NCBI RefSeq assembly: GCF_006376675.1
Contig: NZ_VEWK01000001.1
Span: 558,001 to 622,000, forward strand
DNA: 64,000 bases
Source of the DNA: Brucella pecoris
Lineage (GTDB): Bacteria; Pseudomonadota; Alphaproteobacteria; Rhizobiales; Rhizobiaceae
Reading direction: 5' to 3'
Shown: positions 43,314 through 53,129 of the stretch, piece by piece
How positions within the stretch are numbered: the stretch's first letter is position 1
Layout of the letters: each line of letters begins with the position of its first letter
Notes under the pieces: model-generated
Databases searched by the model: none
What the model was told of the DNA's origin: nothing
What the model saw: only the letters and a program-made list of their open reading frames with translations
Position numbers and translations under genes: made by a program

Positions 43314-44309
43314 ATGAAGCTTTTCAAGAAACTGGCACTCGGTACTGCACTTGCCGTCGCCTTCATGGCTGCCCATGCGCAGGCCGCCGACATGAAGATC
43401 GCGCTCGTCGCGAAGTCGCTCGGCAATGGCTTCTTTGAAGCTGCCAACAAGGGTGCGCAGGAAGCGGCCAAAGAGTTGGGCGACGTCGAGGTCATCTATA
43501 CCGGCCCGACCACCACGACCGCTGAAGGCCAGATCGAAGTCATCAATTCGCTTATTGCGCAGGGTGTGGACGCCATTGCCATTTCCGCCAACGACCCTGA
43601 TGCGGTCGTCCCTGCCCTGAAAAAAGCCGCGCAGCGCGGCATCAAGGTGATCTCGTGGGATTCCGGTGTCGCTCCGGCTGGCCGTATTGTGCACCTCAAC
43701 CCATCGTCCAACGAACTGATCGGCAAGATGTGCCTGAAGCTTGCAGCCGATCACCTGCCGGACGGCAAGGGCGATTTCGCAATCCTGTCGGCCACCACCA
43801 CCTCGACCAACCAGAATATCTGGATTGGCGAAATGAAGAAGCAGCTCAAGGACTTTCCTGGCCTCAATTTGGTCACGACGGTCTATGGCGACGACCTTGC
43901 CGACAAGAGCTATCGTGAAGCACAGGGCCTCCTGAAGTCGAACCCGAACGTCAAGGTCATCGTCGCGCCGACCACCGTCGGCGTGCTGGCCGCTTCGCAG
44001 GCCGTGAAGGATGCTGGCAAGATCGGCGATGTCTATGTGACGGGCCTTGGCCTGCCGTCTGAAATGGCTGGTGCCATCAAATCGGGCGCGACCAAGGAAT
44101 TCGCCATCTGGAACCCGATTGATCTCGGCTATTCCGCAACCCAGATTGCCTATCACCTCGTCAAGGGGGATACCGATGGCAAGCCGGGTTCCGAAATCGA
44201 AGCTGGACGCATGGGTAAGATCAAGATCGGCGAGAACGGCGAAGCCGCGATGAGCGATCCGTTCGTCTACGATGCGTCGAACATCGACCAGTTCTCCAAG
44301 GTTTTCTGA
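43314..44309 (+). CDS. rhaS: Rhamnose ABC importer binding protein
   Basis: 331 residues with a signal peptide (1-22, ends AQA) and a ribose-binding-protein-type fold (MKIALVAKSLGNGFFEAANKGAQEAAKELG, ISANDPDAVVPALKKAAQRGIKVISWDSGV). It is followed by a pair of hairpins before the ATPase gene. GGGAGG at 43300-43305 is its ribosome-binding site. Confidence 0.92.
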   Translation: MKLFKKLALGTALAVAFMAAHAQAADMKIALVAKSLGNGFFEAANKGAQEAAKELGDVEVIYTGPTTTTAEGQIEVINSLIAQGVDAIAISANDPDAVVPALKKAAQRGIKVISWDSGVAPAGRIVHLNPSSNELIGKMCLKLAADHLPDGKGDFAILSATTTSTNQNIWIGEMKKQLKDFPGLNLVTTVYGDDLADKSYREAQGLLKSNPNVKVIVAPTTVGVLAASQAVKDAGKIGDVYVTGLGLPSEMAGAIKSGATKEFAIWNPIDLGYSATQIAYHLVKGDTDGKPGSEIEAGRMGKIKIGENGEAAMSDPFVYDASNIDQFSKVF

Positions 44310-44313
44310 TGGG

Positions 44314-44379
44314 AAAGCGCATCCTGAAAAGATGCGCTTTCATAAAAAGAGGCGGCATTCGCTGAACGGATGCCGCCTC
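44314..44379 (+). terminator. Two consecutive perfect hairpins between rhaS and rhaT
   Basis: Stem 1: AAAGCGCATC / GATGCGCTTT (44314-44323, 44331-44340). Stem 2: GAGGCGGCAT / ATGCCGCCTC (44349-44358, 44370-44379). Both are 10-bp perfect stems. They are well placed to limit transcription beyond the binding-protein gene or protect its mRNA. Confidence 0.75.
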
Positions 44380-44411
44380 CCGTTCCCCGGAATCGATTTC
44401 AGGTATCTGCA

Positions 44412-45962
44412 ATGAATGCAGCTTTTCACTCAAGCGGCGATTCCAGCGGTGAGCAGACCCTCGCTATGACGGATCAGCCCATTTTGGAAATGCGCGGCAT
44501 TGCCAAGACATTTCCCGGTGTGCGTGCGCTCGATGACGTCAATATCGCGCTCTATCCCGGCAAGGTGACGGCGCTGATCGGCGAGAATGGCGCGGGCAAA
44601 TCCACGCTCGTGAAAATCCTCACCGGCATCTATCAGCCCGATGAAGGCGAAATCCTCATCGACGGCAAGCCGGTGCATCTGGCGACCGCGCAGGATGCGA
44701 CCGATCACGGCGTCACCGCCATTCATCAGGAAACGGTGCTTTTCGACGAATTGTCAGTGGGTGAAAACATCTATCTGGGCCACGCTCCGCGCACGAAATT
44801 CGGCTTCGTCAACTGGAAGGCCGTCTATGCCCGTTCGCAGGCCTTGCTGTCGTCGCTGGAAACGACGGTCGATGCCCGCATCAAGCTGAAAGAATTATCG
44901 ATCGCCCAGCGCCATCTGGTCGCGATTGCCCGCGCCCTGTCCGTGGATTCGCGCATCGTCATCATGGACGAGCCGACCGCAGCCCTGTCACGCAAGGAAG
45001 TGGACGATCTGTTCCGCATCGTCGCGCGGCTGAAAGCGCAGGGCAAAGCCATCCTGTTCATCAGCCACAAGTTCGATGAAGTCTATGAAATCGCCGATAA
45101 TTACGCGGTTTTCCGTGACGGTCACGCGGTCGGGCACGGTACGTTAACCGATACGCGGCAGAACGATATCGTGCGCATGATGGTCGGGCGGTCTGTCGAT
45201 CAGGCTTTCCCGAAGCAGGATGTCGCCATCGGCGGGACTGTACTCAAGGTCGAAAACTATTCGCATCCGACCGAGTTCCGCGACATTTCCTTAGAGCTGC
45301 GCAAGGGTGAAATCCTTGGCGTCTACGGTCTTGTCGGCGCTGGACGTTCGGAATTCGCGCAATCGCTGTTCGGTATCACCAAGCCATCCCGTGGCCGTGT
45401 GACGCTTGAAGATCGCGAGATCAGCATTCGCCGCCCCGGCGACGCGGTGGCGCATGGCATCGTTTATGTGCCGGAAGAGCGCGGACGTCACGGCGCGGTG
45501 CTGCAACTGCCAATCTTTCAGAATGTTTCGCTGCCATCGCTTGCCCGCACCTCGCGCAACGGCTTTCTGCGCATGGCGGAAGAACTGGCGCTGGCGCGCA
45601 AATATGCCGAGCGCTTCGACCTGCGCGCCGCCGCCCTTTCCGTACCGGTCGGGACGCTTTCCGGTGGCAATCAGCAGAAAGTCGTCATCGGCAAGTGGCT
45701 TGCCACCAATCCGAAGGTCATCATTCTCGACGAACCGACCAAGGGCATCGATATCGGTTCCAAGGCTGCGGTTCACGCCTTTATCAGCGAACTCGCCGCT
45801 GAGGGTCTGAGCATCATTATGATCTCGTCGGAACTGCCGGAAATCATCGGCATGTCCGACCGTGTGATGGTCATGCGCGAAGGCCTCATGGAAGGCGTCT
45901 TCGAACGCACCAGCCTTGATGCGGAAGTACTGGTGCGTGCCGCCACAGGAAATACGGAGTAG
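44412..45962 (+). CDS. rhaT: Rhamnose ABC importer ATPase (double domain)
   Basis: 516 residues from ATG 44412; ATG 44466 (MTDQPILEMRGIAKTF) is an alternative start. Two fused ABC ATPase domains have Walker A motifs GENGAGKST and GLVGAGRSE, the second degenerate as usual for sugar CUT2 ATPases, and C-terminal LSGGNQQKVVIGKWLA plus Walker B VIILDEPTKGID. CUT2 members import ribose, xylose or rhamnose. Confidence 0.9.
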   Translation: MNAAFHSSGDSSGEQTLAMTDQPILEMRGIAKTFPGVRALDDVNIALYPGKVTALIGENGAGKSTLVKILTGIYQPDEGEILIDGKPVHLATAQDATDHGVTAIHQETVLFDELSVGENIYLGHAPRTKFGFVNWKAVYARSQALLSSLETTVDARIKLKELSIAQRHLVAIARALSVDSRIVIMDEPTAALSRKEVDDLFRIVARLKAQGKAILFISHKFDEVYEIADNYAVFRDGHAVGHGTLTDTRQNDIVRMMVGRSVDQAFPKQDVAIGGTVLKVENYSHPTEFRDISLELRKGEILGVYGLVGAGRSEFAQSLFGITKPSRGRVTLEDREISIRRPGDAVAHGIVYVPEERGRHGAVLQLPIFQNVSLPSLARTSRNGFLRMAEELALARKYAERFDLRAAALSVPVGTLSGGNQQKVVIGKWLATNPKVIILDEPTKGIDIGSKAAVHAFISELAAEGLSIIMISSELPEIIGMSDRVMVMREGLMEGVFERTSLDAEVLVRAATGNTE

Positions 45963-45965
45963 ACA

Positions 45966-46964
45966 ATGAAACAGTTGCTCAAGCAGCGCGAACTCCTGCT
46001 CCTTGTCATCATCGCTCTTCTGGTGGGGCTGTTCGCAAGCCGCGCGCCGGGCTTTGCCAGTGTCGGCAATCTGGCGGGCATGTTCAACGACACGTCGATC
46101 CTGATCATCATCGCGCTTGGACAGATGGCGGTCATCCTGACCAAGTCCATTGATCTGTCGGTCGCCGCCAATCTCGCCTTTACGGGCATGGCTGTGGCGA
46201 TGCTGAATGCGACCTATCCCGGCTTGCCTCTGGTGCTGTTGATCGTGCTTGCCATCGGCATCGGTGCGGTTCTGGGCGCAATCAACGGCATTCTCGTCTG
46301 GAAGCTCAACATTCCGGCGATTGTCGTTACACTCGGCACGCTCACCATCTATCGCGGCATGGCTTTTGTGCTTTCCGGCGGCGCATGGGTCAACGCCCAC
46401 CAGATGACCGCACCGTTTCTCAACACACCGCGCACGCCTTTTCTTGGCTTGCCGCTTCTCGGCTGGACCGCGATCCTGATCGTCGCGCTCGTCTATGTGC
46501 TGCTGACGCGAACATTCTTCGGTCGCGCCCTTTATGCTTCCGGCGGCAACCCAACCGCCGCCGTCTATACCGGTATCGATGTCGGGCGCACGCGCTTTTT
46601 CGCCTTCGTGCTTTCGGGTGCGCTCGCCGGCCTTTGCGGCTATCTCTGGGTGTCGCGCTATGCCGTCGCCTATGTGGATGTGGCTGCCGGGTTCGAACTC
46701 GACAGCGTCGCGGCCTGCGTCATCGGCGGCATCTCGACGCTTGGCGGGATCGGCTCTGTTGCCGGTGCAGTGCTGGGCGCGCTGTTTCTCGGCGTCATCA
46801 AGAATGCCCTGCCCGTCATCGACATATCGCCCTTCTGGCAGATGGCGATTTCCGGTTCCGTCATCATTCTGGCCGTGATCTTCAATGCAAGGCAGGAAAA
46901 GCGGCGCGGACGCATCATCCTGCGCGACAAGGCCGCAAAGACTTACGAGGAGGTTCCGGCATGA
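45966..46964 (+). CDS. rhaP: Rhamnose ABC importer permease 1
   Basis: 332 residues of the CUT2 permease family: roughly ten hydrophobic segments and conserved GQMAVILTKSIDLSVAANLAF and GVVIGGISTLGGIGSVAGAVLGAL-like blocks (here CVIGGISTLGGIGSVAGAV). It starts 3 bp after rhaT and overlaps rhaQ by 4 bp. Confidence 0.9.
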   Translation: MKQLLKQRELLLLVIIALLVGLFASRAPGFASVGNLAGMFNDTSILIIIALGQMAVILTKSIDLSVAANLAFTGMAVAMLNATYPGLPLVLLIVLAIGIGAVLGAINGILVWKLNIPAIVVTLGTLTIYRGMAFVLSGGAWVNAHQMTAPFLNTPRTPFLGLPLLGWTAILIVALVYVLLTRTFFGRALYASGGNPTAAVYTGIDVGRTRFFAFVLSGALAGLCGYLWVSRYAVAYVDVAAGFELDSVAACVIGGISTLGGIGSVAGAVLGALFLGVIKNALPVIDISPFWQMAISGSVIILAVIFNARQEKRRGRIILRDKAAKTYEEVPA

Positions 46965-47959
46965 ACAACGAACAGCGTCGGCACATTCCGGACCGCCTCG
47001 GAACGCCCTTCTCGCGCATCTTTGCAAGCTGGGAAATGCTGCTGCTTGGTGTGGCGATTGCGATTTTCATCGCGAATTCCTTCGCCTCGCCCTATTTTCT
47101 CGATGCGTGGAACCTTTCCGACGCCACGTTCAACTTCACCGAAAAGGCGCTGATCGCCTTTGCGATGACGCTGCTCATCATTTCCGGTGAAATCGACCTC
47201 TCGGTCGCCGCCATCATCGCCCTTGCGTCGACGGCGATGGGCGCGGCGGCGCAGGCGGGTGTCGGCACGTCGGGTCTGGTCGCCATCGGCATCGGTACCG
47301 GCCTTGTCTGTGGCGCGATCAATGGCGGGCTGGTGGCCGGGCTGAAACTGCCGTCCATTGTCGTGACCATCGGCACGATGAGCCTGTTTCGCGGTATTTC
47401 TTATATCGTGCTCGGCGATCAGGCCTTTGGCGGCTATCCGGAAAGCTTTGCCTATTTCGGCCAGGGCTATGTGTTCTGGGTCTTCTCGTTTGAATTCGCG
47501 CTTTTCGTCGTCTTTGCCGTGCTGTTCGGGGTATTGCTGCATGCCACCAGCTTCGGACGCCGCATCTATGCCATCGGCAATAATGAGTTCGCGGCCCGCT
47601 TTTCCGGCATTCCGGTTGAGAAAACCAAATTCGTGCTCTTCCTGATGACCGGCGTGATGAGCGGTATCGCCGCCGTCTGCCTGACCTCGCGTCTCGGCTC
47701 GACACGTCCGTCCATCGCGCAAGGATGGGAACTGGAAATCGTCACCATGGTCGTGCTGGGCGGCGTATCGATCCTCGGCGGTTCGGGCACCATTGTTGGC
47801 GTGGTGATTGCGGCTTTCGTGATGGGCCTCGTGACCTTCGGGCTTGGCCTTCTCAACGTGCCGGGCATCGTCATGTCAATCTTCATCGGCCTGCTCCTTA
47901 TCGTCACGATTTCACTGCCGATCCTTATCCGGCAGTTCAAGGGAAGGCGCGCGGCATGA
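46961..47959 (+). CDS. rhaQ: Rhamnose ABC importer permease 2
   Basis: 332 residues, second CUT2-type permease ([50 protein letters not shown]). Start ATG 46961 overlaps the rhaP stop as ATGA, and an upstream in-frame reading inside rhaP is ignored. It pairs with RhaP to form the membrane channel. Confidence 0.9.
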   Translation: MNNEQRRHIPDRLGTPFSRIFASWEMLLLGVAIAIFIANSFASPYFLDAWNLSDATFNFTEKALIAFAMTLLIISGEIDLSVAAIIALASTAMGAAAQAGVGTSGLVAIGIGTGLVCGAINGGLVAGLKLPSIVVTIGTMSLFRGISYIVLGDQAFGGYPESFAYFGQGYVFWVFSFEFALFVVFAVLFGVLLHATSFGRRIYAIGNNEFAARFSGIPVEKTKFVLFLMTGVMSGIAAVCLTSRLGSTRPSIAQGWELEIVTMVVLGGVSILGGSGTIVGVVIAAFVMGLVTFGLGLLNVPGIVMSIFIGLLLIVTISLPILIRQFKGRRAA

Positions 47960-48276
47960 CCAATGACCGCTATGCATTTCGCATGAAGCTCAATCCGGGC
48001 ATGGAGGCGGAATATCGCCGCCGTCATGACGAGATATGGCCCGAACTGGTGGACCTTCTGCACGAGGCAGGCGTGTCGGACTATGCCATCTATCTCGATG
48101 AAGAAAGCAATGCGTTGTTCGGCATTCTGACGCGCACAACCACGCATGGCATGGCGGCCCTGCCCGATCATCCGGTGATGAAAAAGTGGTGGGCGCATAT
48201 GGCCGAAATTATGGCGACGAACCCCGATAATTCGCCGGTTTCCGTCGATCTCAAGCCTGTCTTTCATATGCCATGA
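47956..48276 (+). CDS. rhaU: L-rhamnose mutarotase
   Basis: 106 residues, small alpha/beta barrel of the RhaM/RhaU family: [49 protein letters not shown], with the catalytic H near the start and W-W near [11 protein letters not shown]. It interconverts alpha- and beta-L-rhamnose. It overlaps both neighbours by 4 bp. Confidence 0.95.
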   Translation: MTNDRYAFRMKLNPGMEAEYRRRHDEIWPELVDLLHEAGVSDYAIYLDEESNALFGILTRTTTHGMAALPDHPVMKKWWAHMAEIMATNPDNSPVSVDLKPVFHMP

Positions 48277-49616
48277 AGCGCATTGCCATTCTGGATATCG
48301 GCAAGACCAATGCCAAGGTTGTGGTGCTTGATGCGGCAAGCGGCGAGGAAATTGCGGCGCGCCGCACGCCGAACACAATGCTGCGCGACGGCCCGTATCC
48401 GCATTATGATATCGAGGCGCTTTGGCGCTTCTTTCTGACAAGCCTCGCGGAATTCGCACGGGAACCGGGCTTTGATGCCATCTCCATCACCACGCATGGC
48501 GCAGCGGCGGCTCTCGTCGCAGAAGATGGCACATTGGCGATGCCAGTTCTCGACTATGAACTCGAATATCCAGCCGAGATCCGCGCTTCCTATGCGGCCA
48601 TAAAGCCGGATTTTCGCGATACGTTTTCGCCGACCCTGTCGCTCGGCCTCAATCTCGGTGCGCAGCTTCACTATCTGAAGACAGTCTTTCCCGCCGATTT
48701 CGCGCGCACGCATTTTATATTCACCTACCCGCAATATTGGGCCTGGCGTCTGACTGGCATTGCCGCATCGGAAGTGACGTCGCTCGGTTGCCACACAGAT
48801 TTGTGGCTACCGAAGGATTCCGCTTTTTCGCCCCTCGTTGACCGGCTGGATATTCGCGACAAACTCCCGCCGCTCCGCTCCGCTTTCGATGCACTCGGCA
48901 ACGTGCTTCCGGAAATTGCACAGGAAATCGGCCTGAAAATGCCTGTTCCGGTGCGTTGCGGGATTCACGATTCCAACGCATCGCTGCTCGCACATCTGAT
49001 GGATCGCAAAGGTCCGTTTTCGGTGGTTTCGACGGGCACATGGGTGGTGAGCTTTGCCGTTGGCGGTAATCTCGACGGGCTGGACCCGAAACGCGACACA
49101 CTGGCCAATGTCGATGCCTATGGAAGAGCAGTTCCATCCGCGCGCTATATGGGCGGGCGTGAATTCGATCTGATGACGGAGGAACTGACAGTACCTCCCG
49201 ACGCCGAACTGCCCGAAATTGTAACAAAGGTTCTGGCGCAGCAAACCATGGCGTTGCCTTCAGCCGTACCCGGTTGCGGTCCCTTTCCAAACTCGAGCTT
49301 TCGCTGGGTCAATGCCGACACGGCCAGCGATATGGAGCGTCATGTTGCCGCCTGTATCTATGCGGCGCTCATGACGGAAACCTGTCTCCACCTGTTGGGT
49401 GCCGATGGGCCTATTATCGTGGAAGGGCCGTTTGCCGGAAATTCAGTCTATCTTGACGCGCTGACAAACTTTACTGGGCGTAAGGTCGAAGCTGTATCAG
49501 GATCGACCGGAACTTCGCTTGGCGCCGGATTGCTGGCTGGAGCAACCGTGCCGGAGAAACATGGGCGGATTTTCAGACCGGGCAATGATGCTTATGCCGC
49601 TTACCAAAAGCAATAG
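48273..49616 (+). CDS. rhaK: Rhamnulokinase-like FGGY kinase
   Basis: 447 residues, sugar kinase with the FGGY actin-like fold: phosphate-1 loop [29 protein letters not shown], phosphate-2 motif [13 protein letters not shown], and C-terminal [25 protein letters not shown]. It phosphorylates L-rhamnulose; in R. leguminosarum RhaK is also needed for rhamnose import. It is the last gene of the rha operon. Confidence 0.92.
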   Translation: MKRIAILDIGKTNAKVVVLDAASGEEIAARRTPNTMLRDGPYPHYDIEALWRFFLTSLAEFAREPGFDAISITTHGAAAALVAEDGTLAMPVLDYELEYPAEIRASYAAIKPDFRDTFSPTLSLGLNLGAQLHYLKTVFPADFARTHFIFTYPQYWAWRLTGIAASEVTSLGCHTDLWLPKDSAFSPLVDRLDIRDKLPPLRSAFDALGNVLPEIAQEIGLKMPVPVRCGIHDSNASLLAHLMDRKGPFSVVSTGTWVVSFAVGGNLDGLDPKRDTLANVDAYGRAVPSARYMGGREFDLMTEELTVPPDAELPEIVTKVLAQQTMALPSAVPGCGPFPNSSFRWVNADTASDMERHVAACIYAALMTETCLHLLGADGPIIVEGPFAGNSVYLDALTNFTGRKVEAVSGSTGTSLGAGLLAGATVPEKHGRIFRPGNDAYAAYQKQ

Positions 49617-49652
49617 ATAAAGAATATCGCATAAATGACTGAAATAAGATGG

Positions 49653-49690
49653 AATAAGCCCGGAATCCATGAGTGCCTTCCGGGCTTATT
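49653..49690. terminator. 13-bp perfect hairpin between rhaK and MFS gene
   Basis: AATAAGCCCGGAA and TTCCGGGCTTATT flank a 12-base loop. The stem has A- and T-rich ends on both sides, which suits bidirectional termination between the convergent genes. Confidence 0.85.
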
Positions 49691-49694
49691 CTAT

Positions 49695-51005
49695 TCAGCT
49701 TAGTGCCTTCTGCCGCGTCTCCACATCAATGAAGAAGGCGATGATACCGGCCAGCGCCAGAAGTCCCGCAAATAACGCCACTGCAACATAAAAGCTCTGG
49801 CTGATGACGAGCGCCAGCGCCGATGGTGCAAGCAAGCCGCCGAGGCGAGCCATCGCGCCTGCTGCTCCCATTCCGCTTGCGCGAAGCGCTGTCGGATAAA
49901 GTTCCGGTGTAAAAGCGTAGAGCGCGCCCCATGTGCCAAGCAGCGCAAAGCTCATGATGAGGATAGATGAGCCGACCACTGCCGAACTGTTGGCGACAGT
50001 AAAGAGAGCGCAGGCAGCAGCGCTGATGAACAGGAACGCGATCAGCGTTTTCTTGCGTCCCCATGCCTCCACGCCATAGGCCGCAAGCGCATAGCCCGGC
50101 AATTGGGCCAGTGCGACCACGACAAGGAACCCGTAGCCGCGGACGAAACCGAAACCGTCACCGGCAAGCTTTGCCGGTATCCATGTGAAAATGCCGTAAT
50201 AGGACACCGAAACGAGGAACCAGATTGCCAGCGTGGTCAGTGTGCGCTGGCGCAGATTTGGCGAAAGAAGCTTTTCGCCCGTCATCATGAGCGGCGCTTC
50301 AAGCCGGGCCTTGGGTGGCAGCTCCGGTTTGCCATTACGGCGAAGCACACGGTTCATGACCGATTTTGCTTCTTCCGGGCGTCCGGATTTCAAAAGATGC
50401 ATCGGGGATTCCGGCACCCAGAGGCGCAGCCAGATGCCGATAAGGGCCGGAGCTGCCGTGACGATGAAGATATAGCGCCACGCATCCTCTACGCCTGCAA
50501 GGCTGGTGGCCCATGCCGCAAGGGCGATGATAACAGTGCCGACGGCCCAGAAACCTTCGAGCATAACCAGCCATCGACCGCGATTTTTGGCCGGAAGGAA
50601 TTCGGCCATCATCGCATAGTCAACTGGCAATGTTCCGCCGACTGCCACGCCCGTCATGAAGCGCAGGGCGAGCAAAATACCGAAACTTGGCGCAAATGCC
50701 GAAAGCAGTCCGAATATCGCATCGCAGGCGACAGTGATGAGAAGCACGCGACGGCGACCATATTTATCGGCCAGTCGTCCGAATACGGCTGCACCGATCA
50801 GCATGCCAAGGAAGAACAGCGTTCCGGTCTGCAATGCCTGTGGAATAGTCAGCCCAAAAGTCTTTGCAATGGCAGCGCCGGTAAAGCCTACGGCCAGCAC
50901 TTGCATGGCATCGGCGGCCCAGACAAGACCGAACACACCCAGAAGACCGCGTTGAAATGCGCCCGTACCTGCCTGATCGAGCGTCTGTTCGATGGTAACT
51001 TTCAT
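49695..51005 (-). CDS. MFS transporter, NiaP/sugar-porter-like
   Basis: 436 residues with twelve membrane helices and the MFS A-motif GRLADKYGRRRVLL, repeated in the second half as AAYGVEAWGRKKTL. Features such as LPVDYAMMAEFLPAKNRGRW and WVPESPMHLL fit the acid/niacin (NiaP, AAHS-near) porters. Substrate is uncertain. It starts 68 bp after the LysR stop on the same strand, so the pair is probably one operon that belongs functionally with the D-amino acid locus. Confidence 0.85.
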   Translation of the reverse strand: MKVTIEQTLDQAGTGAFQRGLLGVFGLVWAADAMQVLAVGFTGAAIAKTFGLTIPQALQTGTLFFLGMLIGAAVFGRLADKYGRRRVLLITVACDAIFGLLSAFAPSFGILLALRFMTGVAVGGTLPVDYAMMAEFLPAKNRGRWLVMLEGFWAVGTVIIALAAWATSLAGVEDAWRYIFIVTAAPALIGIWLRLWVPESPMHLLKSGRPEEAKSVMNRVLRRNGKPELPPKARLEAPLMMTGEKLLSPNLRQRTLTTLAIWFLVSVSYYGIFTWIPAKLAGDGFGFVRGYGFLVVVALAQLPGYALAAYGVEAWGRKKTLIAFLFISAAACALFTVANSSAVVGSSILIMSFALLGTWGALYAFTPELYPTALRASGMGAAGAMARLGGLLAPSALALVISQSFYVAVALFAGLLALAGIIAFFIDVETRQKALS

Positions 51006-51073
51006 GCCGCGACGTGTCCCCTGCTACCGGCTGAATATATGCTGCCTTTTACAGCGCCGACGATGGGCTGCTG

Positions 51074-52003
51074 TCAATCGCCCTTTTCAGATATTGCCCG
51101 ATCTTTTGCCTGCAAATATTCCCAGAAGCTCTCGGCATGGGCCGGAAGTGCCGCATCGTGACGATAGATGCGGACCTCGACCGTGAAATCCCAATAGGGA
51201 TCAGTTGAGGCCGGTACGAGTTCGCCGCGCTGCAGTTCATCATAGATGAGGCTTTCGGGCAGCCAGGCCATGCCCCAGCCTGCAAGCGCCATGGCCTTCA
51301 GACCGATCGACATGGTGTTTTCGTGCACCACCTGACGCTTGAACGCGGTACCGGATGCAAATTTCTGCGACAGGGCAGCGCCAAAGAAGGAAAAGTCGCC
51401 ATAGCTCAGATATGGCAGCGGTTCCCCGCTGGCGACCGCGTGATCGAGGATCGGGCCTGTCGGTGATGGGCGTGAGACCGGCATCAGCCGTTCGGTGCCG
51501 AGCACGATATAAGGAAATTGCGTGCGGTCGATCAGGATGGGCACGAAATTATGCGCATAGGTCAGGAAGAAGTGAACCTCTCCTTCCGTCAGCGTCGCGA
51601 TATTATCCTCAAAACCGCCGCGATCCGGACTGAGCAGGGAGCGGATGCCGCCGATGTCATCGTCGATCTGTTTCAGCCAGTGCGGAAAGAATGTGACGGT
51701 CAGTGTATGCAACGCAGAAAATGTGAGGACCGGGTTTTGAACCTCGCGACTTGGCTGTAGCGCCTTGCGCGTACTGTAGAACTGGCGAACGGTATCCTGT
51801 GCGACAGGCAAAAAGGTTCGTCCCTCGCGAGTCAGCTCGGCTGGAAAAGTCGCACGATTGACCAGCGTCACGCCTAGCCAGAGCTCAAGCTGCTTGATGC
51901 GGCGGGAAAACGCGGATTGCGTTACGTGACGGGTGTCGGCCGCGCGCGAGAAACTCGACGTTGCCGCCAGCGCGATGAAGTCTTCCAGCCATTTCAGTTC
52001 CAT
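51074..52003 (-). CDS. LysR-family transcriptional regulator
   Basis: 309 residues from ATG 52003 (MELKWLEDFIALAATSSFSRAADTRHVTQSAFSRRIKQLELWLG). The HTH is at about 1-60 and the LysR substrate domain follows. A longer reading from 52048 enters the octamer array and is not used. It is divergent from the D-amino acid aminotransferase gene with a 228-bp control region. Confidence 0.9.
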   Translation of the reverse strand: MELKWLEDFIALAATSSFSRAADTRHVTQSAFSRRIKQLELWLGVTLVNRATFPAELTREGRTFLPVAQDTVRQFYSTRKALQPSREVQNPVLTFSALHTLTVTFFPHWLKQIDDDIGGIRSLLSPDRGGFEDNIATLTEGEVHFFLTYAHNFVPILIDRTQFPYIVLGTERLMPVSRPSPTGPILDHAVASGEPLPYLSYGDFSFFGAALSQKFASGTAFKRQVVHENTMSIGLKAMALAGWGMAWLPESLIYDELQRGELVPASTDPYWDFTVEVRIYRHDAALPAHAESFWEYLQAKDRAISEKGD

Positions 52004-52026
52004 TAGGTCGGGGCCTTTCTTGCAAA

Positions 52027-52120
52027 GGGCAATAAGGCAGTATGGCAATAGGGCAGTATGTTAGGAGCGGCCAAACGAGACCTTTTCCTACTGCCTTACT
52101 GCCCTACTCACTTACTGCCC
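52027..52120. repeat. Inverted pair of degenerate octamer arrays (AGGGCAGT-like)
   Basis: Plus strand 52027-52058 holds four 8-bp units: GGGCAATA, AGGCAGTA, TGGCAATA, GGGCAGTA. After a 30-bp spacer, 52089-52120 holds four units in the opposite sense: TACTGCCT, TACTGCCC, TACTCACT, TACTGCCC. The unit is a rotation of AGGGCAGT, the octamer of hypervariable Brucella VNTR loci. The arms can pair into a large hairpin between LysR and the aminotransferase gene. Confidence 0.8.
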
Positions 52121-52127
52121 TAGCCCT

Positions 52128-52144
52128 TATGCAATTTTTGCATA
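52128..52144. promoter_or_regulatory. LysR-type palindrome TATGCAATTTTTGCATA
   Basis: A perfect 17-bp palindrome containing the T-N11-A signature of LysR binding sites, located 87 bp upstream of the aminotransferase start. A GATTGCAAAACA half-site-like sequence follows. Confidence 0.65.
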
Positions 52145-52231
52145 GTGATTGCAAAACATAGCATTGGCAGCTCCAAAGGTTTTTTCTTACCGTCCGGCCC
52201 AATCAACCACACAGATGTCCGAGGACGTGTT

Positions 52232-53101
52232 TTGGCCAGGGTAATTTATTTGAACGGCGCCTTCGTCGCTGAGAGCGAAGCGAAGGTGTCGGTGTTCGAT
52301 CGCGGTTTTCTTTTTGGTGACGGGATTTACGAAGTCAGCGCTGTCATCGATGGCCGCCTTGTTGATAACGAGCTTCACCTCGCCCGTCTGGAGCGTTCCG
52401 TCACGGAACTCGGAATCCCTCTGCCTGCTTCCCTCGAAGTCATTCGCGCGGCACAGATCGAGCTGATGAAACGCAACGAACTGCATGAAGGCGTTGTTTA
52501 TATGCAGGTGACGCGCGGTGAAGCTGAGCGTGATTTCGTCTATGCCGACGACATCAAGCCGAATTTCATCATGTTCACGCAGGCCAAGAATCTCGCCAAT
52601 TCGCCATCGGTCCAGAATGGCGTCCGCGTGGATGTTGCGCCCGATACGCGCTGGGCGCGCCGCGACATCAAGACCGTCATGCTTCTGGCGCAGGTGCTGG
52701 CGAAGAAGCAGGCCAAGAGCAAGGGCTATCATGAAGTCTGGCTGGTCGAAGACGGTTTCGTCACCGAGGGCGGCTCATCGACGGCCTTCATCATCACCAA
52801 TGACAATGTGCTGGTAACGCGACCCAATTCGCACGCCATCCTGCCCGGCTGCACGCGCCGCGCCGTCATCAAGATCGCAGAAGAACAGAACCTGCGCATA
52901 GAAGAGCGCCTGTTCACGGTTGATGAGGCAAAGGCCGCCAGGGAAGCATTTCTCACGAGTGCATCAAGCTTCGTGACACCGATCATCGGCATTCAGGATC
53001 ACACGATTTCCGATGGCAAGCCGGGGCCAATCACCCGTCGCCTGCAGGAGATCTACATGGATATGGCTCGCACGGGAGCGGAGCCAGTACTTCAACCTTA
53101 A
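52232..53101 (+). CDS. D-amino-acid aminotransferase-like enzyme (fold type IV)
   Basis: 289 residues from TTG 52232, preceded by GAGGA at 52221-52225. The start MARVIYLNGAFV agrees with D-alanine aminotransferases. PLP lysine K147 lies in RRDIKTVMLLAQ and E179 in VTEGGSSTAFI; FDRGFLFGDGIYEV is the usual N-terminal block. It interconverts D-amino acids and 2-oxo acids; a branched-chain-type activity is less likely. It is followed by an amino-acid importer and a DmpA peptidase. Confidence 0.87.
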   Translation: MARVIYLNGAFVAESEAKVSVFDRGFLFGDGIYEVSAVIDGRLVDNELHLARLERSVTELGIPLPASLEVIRAAQIELMKRNELHEGVVYMQVTRGEAERDFVYADDIKPNFIMFTQAKNLANSPSVQNGVRVDVAPDTRWARRDIKTVMLLAQVLAKKQAKSKGYHEVWLVEDGFVTEGGSSTAFIITNDNVLVTRPNSHAILPGCTRRAVIKIAEEQNLRIEERLFTVDEAKAAREAFLTSASSFVTPIIGIQDHTISDGKPGPITRRLQEIYMDMARTGAEPVLQP

Positions 53102-53129
53102 CCTCAACAAAAGAAAGCAAGAGGGGACA

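Noticed and set aside
45291..47027. 578-codon open frame on the minus strand
   Set aside because: It is the antisense of rhaT and rhaP, low-complexity and Asp/Arg-rich as expected from GC-rich codon shadows, with no ribosome-binding site or recognisable domain.
52027..52120. Possible CRISPR array
   Set aside because: The repeat units are 8 bp, contiguous and inverted, without spacers or cas genes.
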